The notes: a model not told the origin generated them from the letters alone. Counted from the stretch's first letter, positions 40,831 through 50,011 are shown. The stretch is 64,000 nucleotides of DNA from Anabaena minutissima FACHB-250 (GCF_014697125.1 NZ_JACJRG010000016.1:79386-143385); one strand, 5' to 3'. Translations and numbers: made by a program.

Positions 40831-42645
40831 ATGCGACTGTCACAAATGTTATTCGTCACACTGAGGGATGATCCGGCTGATGCGGAGATTCCTAGCCATA
40901 AGTTGTTACTGCGTGCTGGTTACATTCGTCGCATCGGTAGCGGTGTTTATGCTTATATGCCTTTGATGTGGCGCGTACTGCAAAAGGTTTCTCAGATTGT
41001 GCGGGAAGAAATGAACGCTACAGGCGCACAGGAATGTTTACTTCCCCAACTCCAGCCGTCTGAGCTATGGAAGGAGTCGGGACGCTGGGATACTTACACC
41101 AAGGCTGAGGGAATTATGTTTTCCCTAATTGACCGCCGTGAACAACAATTAGGATTAGGTCCGACGCACGAGGAAGTGATTACTGCGATCGCTCGTGATA
41201 TGATTCGCTCTTACCGTCAGCTACCCCAGCATCTCTACCAAATACAAACTAAGTTCCGTGATGAAATTCGCCCCCGCTTCGGTTTAATGCGCGGTCGGGA
41301 ATTTATCATGAAGGATGGCTATTCTTTCCATGCCGATGAAGATAGTCTGAAAAAAACTTACCAAGATATGTATCAGGCATACAGCAATATGCTGCGGCGT
41401 TCTGGTTTGGCTTTCCGTCCAGTGGAAGCTGATTCTGGTGCAATTGGTGGTTCTGGTTCAACAGAATTTATGGTGTTGGCGGAAGCCGGCGAAGATGAAG
41501 TTCTCTACACCGAAGATGGTAAGTACGCCGCGAATGTTGAAAAAGCGGTTTCTTTACCTGCTGACGCTGAACCTTCGCCGTTTACTACCTATGAAAAACG
41601 GGAAACACCGGGAACAGAAACAATTGAAACAGTCTGTAAATTCCTCAAGGCTGCTTCTACTCAAGTAGTCAAAAATGTTCTTTACCAAACAGCTTATGAT
41701 AACGGCTTAACGGTTTTGGTACTGGTAAATATTCGCGGTGATCAAGACGTTAACGAAGTCAAATTACAGAACGAATTGACTAAATTAGCCCCTAATTACG
41801 GTGCAAAAGCGATTATTGGTTTAACTGTTCCCAGTGCAGAAACACAGCAAACTTGGGCAGCTAAATCTTTACCTTTAGGCTACATTGCTCCTGATCTTGC
41901 TGATGAATATATTGCCGCAAACAAACAAATTCATCCTAAATTTGTCCGGTTAGTTGATCAAACCGCCGTTGAGTTAAAAAACTTCATTACTGGTGCAAAT
42001 GAAAGCGGCTATCACGTCGTGGGTGCGAATTGGGGTGAGCAATTTCCACTACCAACAAGTGTAGTCGATATCCGCAAAGCTAGACCAGGCGATCGCGCGA
42101 TTCATGACCCGCAACAAATTTTAAAAAGTGCTAGAGGCATTGAAGTTGGTCATATTTTCCAATTAGGCACAAAATACTCCCAAGCAATGGGCGCAACCTA
42201 TACTAATGAACAGGGTGAAGAAAAACCTTTAGTTATGGGTTGTTACGGTGTCGGTGTATCCCGTTTAGCCCAGTCAGCCGTAGAGCAATCTTACGATAAA
42301 GATGGCATAATTTGGCCAGTAGCGATCGCACCTTATCAGGCGATCGTCACCATTCCCAACATTAATGATGCTCAACAAGTAGAAATTGCGGAAAAACTTT
42401 ACACGGAACTGAATCAATCAGGAGTAGAAACATTATTAGATGACCGCAATGAAAGAGCCGGAGTAAAATTTAAAGATGCTGATTTAATCGGCATACCTTA
42501 TCGAATTGTTACCGGACGAGCAATTACCAACGGCAAAGTTGAAGTTGTAGAAAGAGTAACTCGTAAAGCTCAAGAAATTCCCATAGAGGAAGTTGTGGCT
42601 ACGCTTAAACAGTGGATCAACGCAGCAACAGAGACTAACAATTAA
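40831..42645 (+). CDS. proS: Prolyl-tRNA synthetase
   Basis: 604 residues, the bacterial type with an inserted editing domain. It charges tRNA-Pro. Class II motifs include LPQLQPSELWKESGRW, GLGPTHEEVI, QIQTKFRDEIRPRFGLMRGREFIMKD in parts (motif 2, FRDEIRPRFG) and the C-terminal GCYGVGVSRL (motif 3). The editing insertion spans about 230-390, and the anticodon-binding domain follows from about 500 (APYQAIVTIP). ATG at 40831 fits relatives (MRLSQMLFVTLRDDPADAEI). Confidence 0.96.
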   Translation: MRLSQMLFVTLRDDPADAEIPSHKLLLRAGYIRRIGSGVYAYMPLMWRVLQKVSQIVREEMNATGAQECLLPQLQPSELWKESGRWDTYTKAEGIMFSLIDRREQQLGLGPTHEEVITAIARDMIRSYRQLPQHLYQIQTKFRDEIRPRFGLMRGREFIMKDGYSFHADEDSLKKTYQDMYQAYSNMLRRSGLAFRPVEADSGAIGGSGSTEFMVLAEAGEDEVLYTEDGKYAANVEKAVSLPADAEPSPFTTYEKRETPGTETIETVCKFLKAASTQVVKNVLYQTAYDNGLTVLVLVNIRGDQDVNEVKLQNELTKLAPNYGAKAIIGLTVPSAETQQTWAAKSLPLGYIAPDLADEYIAANKQIHPKFVRLVDQTAVELKNFITGANESGYHVVGANWGEQFPLPTSVVDIRKARPGDRAIHDPQQILKSARGIEVGHIFQLGTKYSQAMGATYTNEQGEEKPLVMGCYGVGVSRLAQSAVEQSYDKDGIIWPVAIAPYQAIVTIPNINDAQQVEIAEKLYTELNQSGVETLLDDRNERAGVKFKDADLIGIPYRIVTGRAITNGKVEVVERVTRKAQEIPIEEVVATLKQWINAATETNN

Positions 42646-42701
42646 ATATCTAGGGCGCAGAGTAGTTGATGTTATCCGTTCCTCTGCGTTCTTCACAAAA
42701 C

Positions 42702-42816
42702 TAGACCTCTTGCATAAATGCTTAAGCTGTCATGTTGAGCGAAGCGAAACATCTCAAAGATTATACATTTCATTCAAAATAAAACATCTCATTTTCGGAC
42801 TTTTGCAAGAGGTCTA
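42702..42816. mobile_element. MITE-like element with perfect 13-bp inverted ends
   Basis: TAGACCTCTTGCA (42702-42714) and TGCAAGAGGTCTA (42804-42816) are perfect inverted repeats around 89 bases without a gene. The GACCTCTTGCA end is a familiar insertion-sequence terminus in Nostoc-type genomes (from memory), so this is probably a non-autonomous derivative. Confidence 0.7.
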
Positions 42817-43176
42817 CTGTTCAACATCTGGCTAAGAGATGAGATTTACAGATTTATATAATTGGGCAGGTGACGGATTAGAAAGATAAATTATAAAATG
42901 AAAAATAAAAACGAGTTTAGAATACAGCTAGATGGAGTTAATTACACCAATTAAATTTTAGAGTAAATGGGGATAATAGATCCATAGATTACTTAATGAG
43001 TTGTCAAGTAGCTACCATAAACTACGTACACCACGATACATCAAAAAGCCCCACATTTAAATTTACAGAGCTATCATTTTAGATTTTTGGAAACTCCATA
43101 GTTTTAACTATCGTCGCTAACCAGGCTGCTCTCCACAAACAGACTACCTCAGCCCCCAGTCAGGAAGGTTTTAAAA
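42817..43176. other. Intergenic, no gene seen
   Basis: About 360 AT-rich bases between the miniature element and the GerMN gene. It presumably holds the promoter of the latter; nothing else stands out. Confidence 0.5.
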
Positions 43177-43776
43177 ATGAACGACCAACAAGGAAAACGT
43201 ATATCTTCAGGTGTTATTGCAGCCGTCTCCGCCGCAGTTGTAGCAGTTGGTGGCGGTGTGGCTTGGTTAACTGCCAACACCAATTCTCCAACACAACCAA
43301 CGCCATCGCAAAGAATCCAACAGCCATCAAATGCACAGCCAGGTAATGAGCAAACAGCTAATGTTTATTGGCTCAAAACCACCGAAAAAAGCATGGAATT
43401 AGTTCCTCAGCCTATTACAATAGCGTCGGTTCGACCTAACCAAGTTTTAGAGCAGGCTTTTCAAAGTTTGTTAGCAGGCCCCACAGAAGGCACAAATTCC
43501 ACCACCATTCCTCAAGGAACTAAGTTATTGGGGCTAAAAGCCGAAAATAAGGATGAAATCCACGTCAATTTATCTGAAAACTTTACCAGTGGTGGTGGCA
43601 GTGCCTCTATGGTAGGTCGTGTAGGTCAAGTAGTTTATACCGCCACAACATTAAACCCAAATGCCAAAGTGTACATTGAGGTCAACGGCAAACCATTAGA
43701 AGTTTTAGGTGGTGAAGGTGTAGAGATAGAACAACCCATGACCCGCGAAAGCTTTAAAAAAGAGTATCCACTTTAA
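43177..43776 (+). CDS. GerMN-domain lipoprotein-like/secreted protein
   Basis: 199 residues. One hydrophobic segment (VIAAVSAAVVAVGGGVAWLT) near the start anchors or exports it, followed by a Pro/Gln-rich linker. The domain from about 62 (NVYWLKTTEKSMELVPQPIT, LEQAFQSLLAGPTEGT, TKLLGLKAENKDEIHVNLSE) is the GerMN (sporulation/spore germination) fold, found in cyanobacteria outside sporulation. It is probably periplasmic, and its partner is unknown. AGGAAGG stands upstream of the ATG. Confidence 0.85.
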   Translation: MNDQQGKRISSGVIAAVSAAVVAVGGGVAWLTANTNSPTQPTPSQRIQQPSNAQPGNEQTANVYWLKTTEKSMELVPQPITIASVRPNQVLEQAFQSLLAGPTEGTNSTTIPQGTKLLGLKAENKDEIHVNLSENFTSGGGSASMVGRVGQVVYTATTLNPNAKVYIEVNGKPLEVLGGEGVEIEQPMTRESFKKEYPL

Positions 43777-44091
43777 ACCAATTCGCAACGATGCTCCCGC
43801 CCCGCTCCGCTCTAAGCGCAGCTATGCCGCAGGCTTTACGCTTTTTCCGTGTTGTAACGGGGATTTAGCGCGAAGTCAGATCGGAGGAAACCTCCGATCT
43901 GAACTTTGTAAGACAGACCCCTCCACAACACTTGCGGCTTGATAGAAGCCGGGGATTTAAACCCCTACATTTTGTTAATCACAGGGTTAACAGTTAACTG
44001 TTGACAGATTTAACTCCCTTGTCTCCCCCAATCCCCATTGCCCCTTATCCCCAGAGGGGCCCCGAGTTCCCCACTCCCCAGTCCCCAATCC
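43777..44091. other. Intergenic with hairpin and repeats
   Basis: About 315 bases between convergent genes. It holds GC-rich palindromic repeat text (about 43795-43845: cgctctaagcgcagctatgc, gccgcaggctttacgc), a strong hairpin at 43876-43902, and the C-rich inverted copy of the 40622 repeat at its right end. Confidence 0.6.
43876..43902. terminator. Strong hairpin after the GerMN gene
   Basis: Perfect 12-bp arms tcagatcggagg / cctccgatctga around AAA, 100 bases after the stop. Without a T-run it may be a repeat-type hairpin rather than a simple terminator. Confidence 0.6.
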
Positions 44092-44439
44092 CTAATTTTT
44101 ACTACTTAGCACCCTAAAATTACGGGCTTGCTGCTCTAGCCTAGTGGCGAGGCGATCGCAAACCCGATTACATAATTCAAAAATCATTTCATCTTCCACC
44201 CTGTAGTAAGCGCAAGTCCCTTCACTGCGGCGGCTAAGAATCCCCGCTTGCCACATTACCTTCAGGTGTTTGGACACGTTTGCCTGTGAAGTGTGTGTTG
44301 CTTCTACCAATTCTTGTACACATTTTTCTTCATCCCGCAATAAGTGCAACAGGCGCAGACGCATCGGCTCGCTTAAGAGACTGAAGTATTCAGCTACTTG
44401 TTGCACCACTTCTGGCGGTACAGGCAACGCTTGTTTCAT
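44092..44439 (-). CDS. ArsR-family transcriptional regulator
   Basis: 115 residues from ATG 44439 (MKQALPVPPEVVQQVAEYFS); a TTG eight codons earlier is the longer option. The winged-helix fold is clear: LLSEPMRLRLLHLLRDEEKC, VQELVEATHTSQANVSKHLK and ILSRRSEGTCAYYRVED. A Cys in EKCVQEL sits where metal-sensing ArsR proteins carry CxC ligands, but only one Cys is present, so metal sensing is uncertain. Other cysteines are in GTCAYY and FELCNRVCDRL. It is a single gene; the target is unknown. Confidence 0.85.
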   Translation of the reverse strand: MKQALPVPPEVVQQVAEYFSLLSEPMRLRLLHLLRDEEKCVQELVEATHTSQANVSKHLKVMWQAGILSRRSEGTCAYYRVEDEMIFELCNRVCDRLATRLEQQARNFRVLSSKN

Positions 44440-44525
44440 CAGGATTAACCCGCAGAACTCCAAATGTTAACAATGATTCATTGATTCATGAAGAATAATG
44501 ACTCACTTGTTATATAGATTAATAC

Positions 44526-45041
44526 CTAATCAGGGTTAATTCTCATCAAAGGTTGGTTATATTCCACCGCTTCGCCATTTTGGATGAGAATTTCTACGAC
44601 TTGCCCAGAAACCTCAACCTCGATTTCATTCATCAGCTTCATCGCTTCGATGATGCAGACTGTTTGACCTTTACGGACGCGATCGCCCACTTCTACAAAC
44701 GCTGCTTCCCCCGGTGCAGGAGCGCGGTAAAATGTCCCCACCATTGGGGAAGGCACTTCTACAAATCTCTGGTCAATGATCGGCGGAGAACTTGCCCCTG
44801 AGTGTGCGCCAGAATTAGTTACCGCATGGTCAGCAACACGATTGCCAACCTCCGGTGCAGAAATTTGTGGTGATGGCTGTGCGATCAGTTGCACCGATGG
44901 CATGGACACAACGTGATTACTCACGTTAGCAGCTTTACGTACTGTTAACTCAAACTCATCACTTTTGAGTGTTACTTCTGCAATATCAGTTTCTGCAATA
45001 GTTGCCAACAGTTGGCGAATTTCATTAAAGTCCAATGGCAC
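44526..45041 (-). CDS. accB: Biotin carboxyl carrier protein of acetyl-CoA carboxylase
   Basis: 171 residues. A helical N-terminus (DFNEIRQLLATIAETDIAEV) and an Ala/Pro/Ser linker lead to the biotinyl domain from about 93 (VEVPSPMVGTFYRAPAPGEA). The biotinylated Lys is in CIIEAMKLMNEIE. It carries CO2 on biotin for malonyl-CoA synthesis. It is encoded 107 bases after efp on the same strand, a pairing conserved in many cyanobacteria. Confidence 0.95.
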   Translation of the reverse strand: MPLDFNEIRQLLATIAETDIAEVTLKSDEFELTVRKAANVSNHVVSMPSVQLIAQPSPQISAPEVGNRVADHAVTNSGAHSGASSPPIIDQRFVEVPSPMVGTFYRAPAPGEAAFVEVGDRVRKGQTVCIIEAMKLMNEIEVEVSGQVVEILIQNGEAVEYNQPLMRINPD

Positions 45042-45148
45042 AGTTTTTTTTACCTCGACCTGTCCGTAAATAAGAATTTTAAGTTTGGCAGGGATTTAAT
45101 CCCCCTGGAGGGATTGAAATCGGGATTGCCTCAAGAATGAAAGCAAAC

Positions 45149-45706
45149 TTATTCCCTGCCTATGTATTTATCATCACGGGTATCAATTTTGATGCGTTCT
45201 CCTTGAGTAATAAACAAAGGAACCATCACAGTTGCACCAGTTTCCACAGTTGCTGGTTTAGTCCCACCTGTAGCAGTGTCACCTTTAACACCTGGATCTG
45301 TTTGCGTCACCTCTAAAACTACAGAATTAGGCAGTTCCACTTCTAGAACTTGCTCACCCCAACGAATCACGTTCACTTCCATACCTTCCTTGAGATACTT
45401 GACGCGATCGCCAATTTGGGCAGCACTCAATCTACCCTCTTCGTAAGTTTCCATATCCATAAAGACGAACTCATCGCCCTCTTTATAGGTATGCTGCATC
45501 GTGAGTTTTTCGAGAGTGGCCTGTGGCACACTTTCCCCCGCCCGGAAAGTTCTTTCTAAAACCTTGCCGGTTTGGACACTTTTAAGTGTTGTCCGTACAA
45601 AGGCAGAACCCTTACCTGGCTTAACGTGAAGGAAATCAATCACTCGCCATACAGACCCATCTAATACAATTGATACGCCGGGTCGAAAATCGTTACTGGA
45701 AATCAT
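45149..45706 (-). CDS. efp: Translation elongation factor P
   Basis: 185 residues, full length. MISSNDFRPGVSIVLDGSVW and DFLHVKPGKGSAFVRTTLKS contain the loop with the modifiable Lys (PGKGSA) that rescues ribosomes stalled on polyproline. VELPNSVVLEVTQTDPGVKG and the end (RIKIDTRDDKYIGRE) are typical. It is upstream of accB in the same direction. Confidence 0.96.
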   Translation of the reverse strand: MISSNDFRPGVSIVLDGSVWRVIDFLHVKPGKGSAFVRTTLKSVQTGKVLERTFRAGESVPQATLEKLTMQHTYKEGDEFVFMDMETYEEGRLSAAQIGDRVKYLKEGMEVNVIRWGEQVLEVELPNSVVLEVTQTDPGVKGDTATGGTKPATVETGATVMVPLFITQGERIKIDTRDDKYIGRE

Positions 45707-45840
45707 GAAGCTTTTAAATCGTGGAAGACAATCGGCATTTATTGTACCCTTCCAGGGTAGTAATTAGGTAATTAGTCAATAGTTATATAGTTAATAGTCA
45801 TTGGTCATTGGTCATTACTCAGAACTCAACACTCAGCACC

Positions 45841-45865
45841 GGCTAAACGCCGCGCTACCGCTAAC
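45841..45865. repeat. 25-base repeat, copy A
   Basis: ggctaaacgccgcgctaccg plus five more bases; its exact reverse complement is at 54912-54936. Both lie inside heptamer-type text (actcagcact / agtgctgagt), so a composite interspersed repeat is likely. Confidence 0.7.
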
Positions 45866-45930
45866 AGCACTCAGCACTCAACACTCATGTATGGGAAGAT
45901 GAGTGATGAGTTACGCATTTTAGCCATACC

Positions 45931-47037
45931 ATGTTGAATTTATTAAAATCCTGGCTGAAGAACAGCCTCATGGCAATACTGTTGGTAACAATATTTTTAG
46001 GCATAAATACAGCTGGCTGGACTCCTTCCAGTAACGCTGCCTTGCCATCTGGAAACGCAATCACTGACGGCAAAGCTCTATTAAGATATGCACTCCCGAT
46101 AGATAATAAGCCAGTACGTCAATTGCAAGCCAGTCTAGAAGATATCTCTACTCAACTGCGTGCAAATCGGCGATGGGGTGCTGTCTCCAGAGACCTGAGT
46201 AAAGCATCCCGCATTCTTGATAAACCTTCACAAATCCTAGCAAGCGTTCCGGAAGAACGCCAACCTCAAGCCGAAGCTTGGCTGAATGAATTAAAGTCTG
46301 GCGTGGAAAAAAGTAAAGAATTGACCCAAACCAAAGACAAAGAAAAAATGCTCGAAGAGAGAGCAAAACTGCTGAATTTGGTATCTCTATTAGAAGAGTC
46401 AATGGTCAAGGAATACCCCTTTGAAGTTCCAGAAGAGTACAGTAACCTCCCACAACTCAAAGGTCGTGCCACAATTGCTATCAAAACCAATAAAGGTAAT
46501 TTGACAGTTGTTGTAGATGGTTACAGCGCACCTGTCACTGCTGGTAACTTTGTCGATTTGGTAAAACGTGGTTTTTATAATGGCTTAGAATTTACCCGTT
46601 CTGAAGAATCTTACGTGCTGCAAACCGGAGATCCACCAGGAAAAGAACAGGGTTTTATTAATCCCAAAACAGGCCAATACAGAGCTATTCCCCTAGAAAT
46701 ACTTGCAGAAGGTGACAAAGCCCCCACCTATGGCATTACCTTAGAAGATGCTGGTCGTTATCTTGATATGCCAGTTTTACCTTTCTCTTCCTTTGGTGCA
46801 TTAGCTATGGCTCGTCCCGAAAGCGAAGTTAATGGCGGTTCTTCCCAAGTCTTCTTTTTCTTGTTTGAACCAGAACTCACCCCCGCCGGACGTAACCTAT
46901 TAGATGGTCGTTACTCAGTTTTTGGCTATCTCATTGAAGGTAGAGAAATTTTGGATATCCTCAAAGCTGGTGACAAAATTGAATCAGCTACCGTAGTTCA
47001 AGGCATCGAAAACTTAGTAGAACCCCAAGCAGCCTAG
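45931..47037 (+). CDS. Cyclophilin-type peptidyl-prolyl isomerase (TLP40/CYP38-like)
   Basis: 368 residues. The N-terminal hydrophobic segment (SLMAILLVTIFLGINTAGWT) with ATSNAALPSG-like text after it is a signal for the thylakoid lumen or periplasm. A helical bundle lies at about 60-165 (LQASLEDISTQLRANRRWGA). From about 177 a cyclophilin fold follows (ATIAIKTNKGNLTVVVDGYS, APVTAGNFVDLVKRGFYNGL, SSQVFFFLFEPELTPAGRNL). This order matches plant CYP38/TLP40, which assists photosystem II assembly. Catalytic residues of active cyclophilins are only partly conserved, as in TLP40. Confidence 0.9.
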   Translation: MLNLLKSWLKNSLMAILLVTIFLGINTAGWTPSSNAALPSGNAITDGKALLRYALPIDNKPVRQLQASLEDISTQLRANRRWGAVSRDLSKASRILDKPSQILASVPEERQPQAEAWLNELKSGVEKSKELTQTKDKEKMLEERAKLLNLVSLLEESMVKEYPFEVPEEYSNLPQLKGRATIAIKTNKGNLTVVVDGYSAPVTAGNFVDLVKRGFYNGLEFTRSEESYVLQTGDPPGKEQGFINPKTGQYRAIPLEILAEGDKAPTYGITLEDAGRYLDMPVLPFSSFGALAMARPESEVNGGSSQVFFFLFEPELTPAGRNLLDGRYSVFGYLIEGREILDILKAGDKIESATVVQGIENLVEPQAA

Positions 47038-47048
47038 ACAATTGCTTT

Positions 47049-47076
47049 GTAGAGACGCGATTAATCGCATCTCTAC
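47049..47076 (+). terminator. Hairpin (GTAGAGACG family), copy 4
   Basis: Arms gtagagacgcgat / atcgcatctctac pair at 12 of 13 positions, 12 bases after the cyclophilin stop and before the convergent Uma2 gene. It is the fourth member of the dispersed hairpin family. Confidence 0.65.
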
Positions 47077-47123
47077 AGATTCATAAAAAGTCAGGAGAGT
47101 GTCAACCTTCTTCGCTCTCCCGA

Positions 47124-47720
47124 CTAACCAAGATTTCCAGCCGCTAACACCTGCTCAACGACGATCGCGTTCCGCCCAGCGTAGCTGATCGCTATTTCTC
47201 CAAAAGTCCGCGATATAATTTTCTGATTACCTGTATATACTGTCTCTTCGTACAGTCCTTCTTCCAGCAACAGCACAGAAATTTTCTCTTCTAACGGGTC
47301 TACAATCCAATATTCTGGCACTTCAACCGCCGCATATTCAGATCGCTTATAACGATAGTCCCGCTTGATGGAATCTGGACTGACCACCTCTACAATTATT
47401 AACGGCGGTGATTCAAAGACGGCTGATACATTGATCAATTCTCTTGCTTGTTCCTGCGTCACCACACACAAATCACTTAACCTAGACTTATTTCTTCCTA
47501 TCCTCACCCCAGCTTCCCGAAAAGTTAACCAAGGTAAATCCAAACGCTTAATTTCTGCTTTGAATGCGGTGTCTAAAAAATCGACAATCAAGAAATGTTG
47601 AATTGTAGGGGGGTTCATTAATTCCAGCCTGCCATCCACTAATTCATAGTGAAAACCACTGCCATCATCATAATTTAAGTAATCTTCAAATGTGAGATTT
47701 GTTACTGGTGAAGTGACCAT
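47124..47720 (-). CDS. Uma2-family putative endonuclease
   Basis: 198 residues. LTFEDYLNYDDGSGFHYELVDGRLELM in parts, HFLIVDFL, LSDLCVVTQEQ, PPLIIVEVVSPDSIKRDYRYKRSEYA in parts and EYWIVDPLEEKISVLLL are the Uma2/DUF820 blocks, with the Asp and Glu-Val of the nuclease-like core (DLCVV, VEVVSPD). It is unrelated in detail to the copy at 38615, so not a recent duplicate. It is a single gene on the minus strand. Confidence 0.87.
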   Translation of the reverse strand: MVTSPVTNLTFEDYLNYDDGSGFHYELVDGRLELMNPPTIQHFLIVDFLDTAFKAEIKRLDLPWLTFREAGVRIGRNKSRLSDLCVVTQEQARELINVSAVFESPPLIIVEVVSPDSIKRDYRYKRSEYAAVEVPEYWIVDPLEEKISVLLLEEGLYEETVYTGNQKIISRTFGEIAISYAGRNAIVVEQVLAAGNLG

Positions 47721-47759
47721 CCCAACCGACCCATAGACGATACCATTATCCTAACCTAG

Positions 47760-47904
47760 AGAGATAGGGGTGTAAAAGTATAGGGGTGTAAGGGTATAAG
47801 GGTATAAGGGTAAGAATTTTAGATTTTGGATTTTAGATTCAATCCCAGTTCCCAGTTCCCAGTTCCCAGTTCCCAATCCCCAATCCCCAATCCCCAATCC
47901 CCAA
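47760..47904. repeat. Heptamer repeat arrays upstream of thiL
   Basis: First ggggtgtaagggtataaggg-type text (47765-47815), then about four copies of CCCAGTT and five of CCAATCC (about 47842-47903). Both are STRR-type arrays, ending four bases before the thiL ATG, so the ribosome-binding site is replaced by CCCCAACTA. Confidence 0.8.
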
Positions 47905-47907
47905 CTA

Positions 47908-48906
47908 ATGACTAAAGTTAAAGATATTGGCGAACAAGGCCTTCTAGAAAGATTACAGCGTTTCTGTCCACCAGAAATTATTGGCGATGATGCAGCAGTA
48001 TTGGTGACAGCACCAGAGCAATCTTTAGTAGTCACTACAGATATGCTAGTTGACGGTGTGCATTTTAGTCATGTCACCACTTCTCCAGAAGATGCTGGTT
48101 GGCGGGCTGCGGCTGCTAATTTGTCAGATTTGGCCGCAATGGGTGCTTCTCCCTTGGGAATTACTGTTGGACTGGGACTTCCTAGTAATTTAAGCGTAAG
48201 TTGGGTGGAAAGCTTATACCAAGGGATGACAGAATGCTTGCAACAATACGATACCCCAATTGTCGGCGGGGATGTGGTGCGATCGCCCATTACTACAGTT
48301 TCAATTACCGCCTTTGGTCAAGTTCACCCCCATAAAATTATCCGTCGCTCTGCCGCCAACGTCGGGGATGCAATTATTGTCACAGGTGTTCATGGGGCAT
48401 CTCATGCGGGCTTAAAATTACTGTTAAACCCTGAATTAGGGCAGAACCTCACCCCAGCAGAAAAGACGGTTCTAATCAAAGCACACCAGCGTCCCCAACC
48501 ACGATTAGATGTCTTACCCCTCATTTGGCAGATTTTAGAATCTCCATTCCCTATTGCCGGTATGGATAGCAGTGATGGTTTAGCAGATGCTGTCTTACAA
48601 ATTTGTCGCGCCAGTAGTGTTGGTGCAATCTTAGAAAGTGAGCAAATTCCTCTACCAACAGCTTTCACTCATTGGTTAACCCCAGAGCAAGCCCTAGAAT
48701 ATGCTCTGTACGGTGGTGAAGACTTTGAACTAGTGCTGTGTCTACCACCAGCATTGGCAAAAACTCTCATACAGATGTTAGATAACAGTGCAGCCATCAT
48801 CGGCACTATTACATCTCATTCCCAAGTCATACTTAAGCATCAAGATGAAAAAATCCCTGACCGAGTTCTCAGCCTCAGTCAAGGATTTCAACATTTTAGT
48901 CAATAG
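47908..48906 (+). CDS. thiL: Thiamine-monophosphate kinase
   Basis: 332 residues. It makes thiamine diphosphate from thiamine monophosphate. IGDDAAVLVT, VTTDMLVDGVHFSH, NLSDLAAMGASPLGITVGLG, IVGGDVVRSP and AGMDSSDGLADAVLQI are the metal/ATP motifs of the PurM-like ThiL fold. The ATG lies directly after a heptamer repeat array and has no Shine-Dalgarno sequence, so translation may be weak or leaderless. Confidence 0.94.
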   Translation: MTKVKDIGEQGLLERLQRFCPPEIIGDDAAVLVTAPEQSLVVTTDMLVDGVHFSHVTTSPEDAGWRAAAANLSDLAAMGASPLGITVGLGLPSNLSVSWVESLYQGMTECLQQYDTPIVGGDVVRSPITTVSITAFGQVHPHKIIRRSAANVGDAIIVTGVHGASHAGLKLLLNPELGQNLTPAEKTVLIKAHQRPQPRLDVLPLIWQILESPFPIAGMDSSDGLADAVLQICRASSVGAILESEQIPLPTAFTHWLTPEQALEYALYGGEDFELVLCLPPALAKTLIQMLDNSAAIIGTITSHSQVILKHQDEKIPDRVLSLSQGFQHFSQ

Positions 48907-48997
48907 TCAACAGTTCAAAATCCAATTACAAATCCAAATTTATCAACCTTCTAAAATCAGGTCTTCTTAATTTTGAATTTTGAATTTTGAATTGGTA

Positions 48998-50011
48998 TTA
49001 GACCCACTTTTCAGCGACTAATTCAGCCAAATCTAGAACGCGTTGGCTGTAACCCCACTCGTTGTCATACCAAGCCATGACTTTAACCATGTCATTACCC
49101 ATAACCAGAGTCAAGTTAGCATCAACGATAGAAGAAGCATCGCTACCTTGATAATCAGAAGATACCAATAGGAGTTCGCTGTAGTCCAAAATGCCTTTGA
49201 GTGAACCTTCAGCCGCATCTTTGAGAGCTTGGTTAACTTCTTCCGTAATAGTACGCTTCTCAACCTGAACTACGAAATCTACCATTGAGACGTTCGGGGT
49301 AGGTACGCGTAAGGCAACACCATTCAGCTTACCTTTAAGGTCTGGAATTACTAGTGCCACTGCTTTTGCTGCACCAGTAGAGGTGGGGACAATGTTGATG
49401 GCTGCTGCCCTTGCCCGGCGTAGATCGCGGTGAGATGCGTCTAGCAATCGCTGATCACCTGTGTAGCTGTGAGTGGTAGTCATCGTACCTTTGATGATGC
49501 CGAATTTGTCATTCAACACCTTGGCGATGGGTGCGAGGCAGTTGGTTGTACAGCTGGCATTACTAATAACATGATGTATGTTGTGGTCATAATCATGATG
49601 ATTCACACCAATTACAAATGTACCGTCCTCGTTTTTACCGGGGGCAGTGATGAGAACCTTTTTTGCACCAGCATTAACGTGCCTCAACGCTCCTTCTTTG
49701 CTGGTAAATACTCCAGTGGCTTCGATAATTAAGTCAATTTCCCACTCTTTCCAGGGCAAGTTTTCTGGGTTGCGATCAGACACGCATTTAATGGTCTTGC
49801 CATTAACGGTGATAGAGTTGTCATCGGCGGTAATGTCAACATCCTTTAACTTCCCAAGCATTGAATCATACTTCAGGAGGTGTGCATTAGTTCTAGGATC
49901 TGATGTGTCATTAACAGCTACTAGGTCAATATTGCTATTTTCTCGTCCTAGCCAGCAACGTGCAAAATTACGTCCGATACGCCCGAAACCATTTATTGCG
50001 ACTCTAATCAC
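48998..50011 (-). CDS. gap2: Glyceraldehyde-3-phosphate dehydrogenase (Gap2-type)
   Basis: 337 residues from GTG 50011, with GAGGG upstream; the longer frame to 50062 is not needed. VIRVAINGFGRIGRNFARCW is the dinucleotide site, ISNASCTTNCLAP the catalytic Cys, and DNEWGYSQRVLDLAELVA the C-terminus. The sequence resembles the NAD(P)-dependent Calvin-cycle Gap2 of cyanobacteria (with ASHRDLRRARAAAINIVPTS). It is a single gene; nadD lies upstream on the same strand. Confidence 0.95.
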   Translation of the reverse strand: MIRVAINGFGRIGRNFARCWLGRENSNIDLVAVNDTSDPRTNAHLLKYDSMLGKLKDVDITADDNSITVNGKTIKCVSDRNPENLPWKEWEIDLIIEATGVFTSKEGALRHVNAGAKKVLITAPGKNEDGTFVIGVNHHDYDHNIHHVISNASCTTNCLAPIAKVLNDKFGIIKGTMTTTHSYTGDQRLLDASHRDLRRARAAAINIVPTSTGAAKAVALVIPDLKGKLNGVALRVPTPNVSMVDFVVQVEKRTITEEVNQALKDAAEGSLKGILDYSELLLVSSDYQGSDASSIVDANLTLVMGNDMVKVMAWYDNEWGYSQRVLDLAELVAEKWV

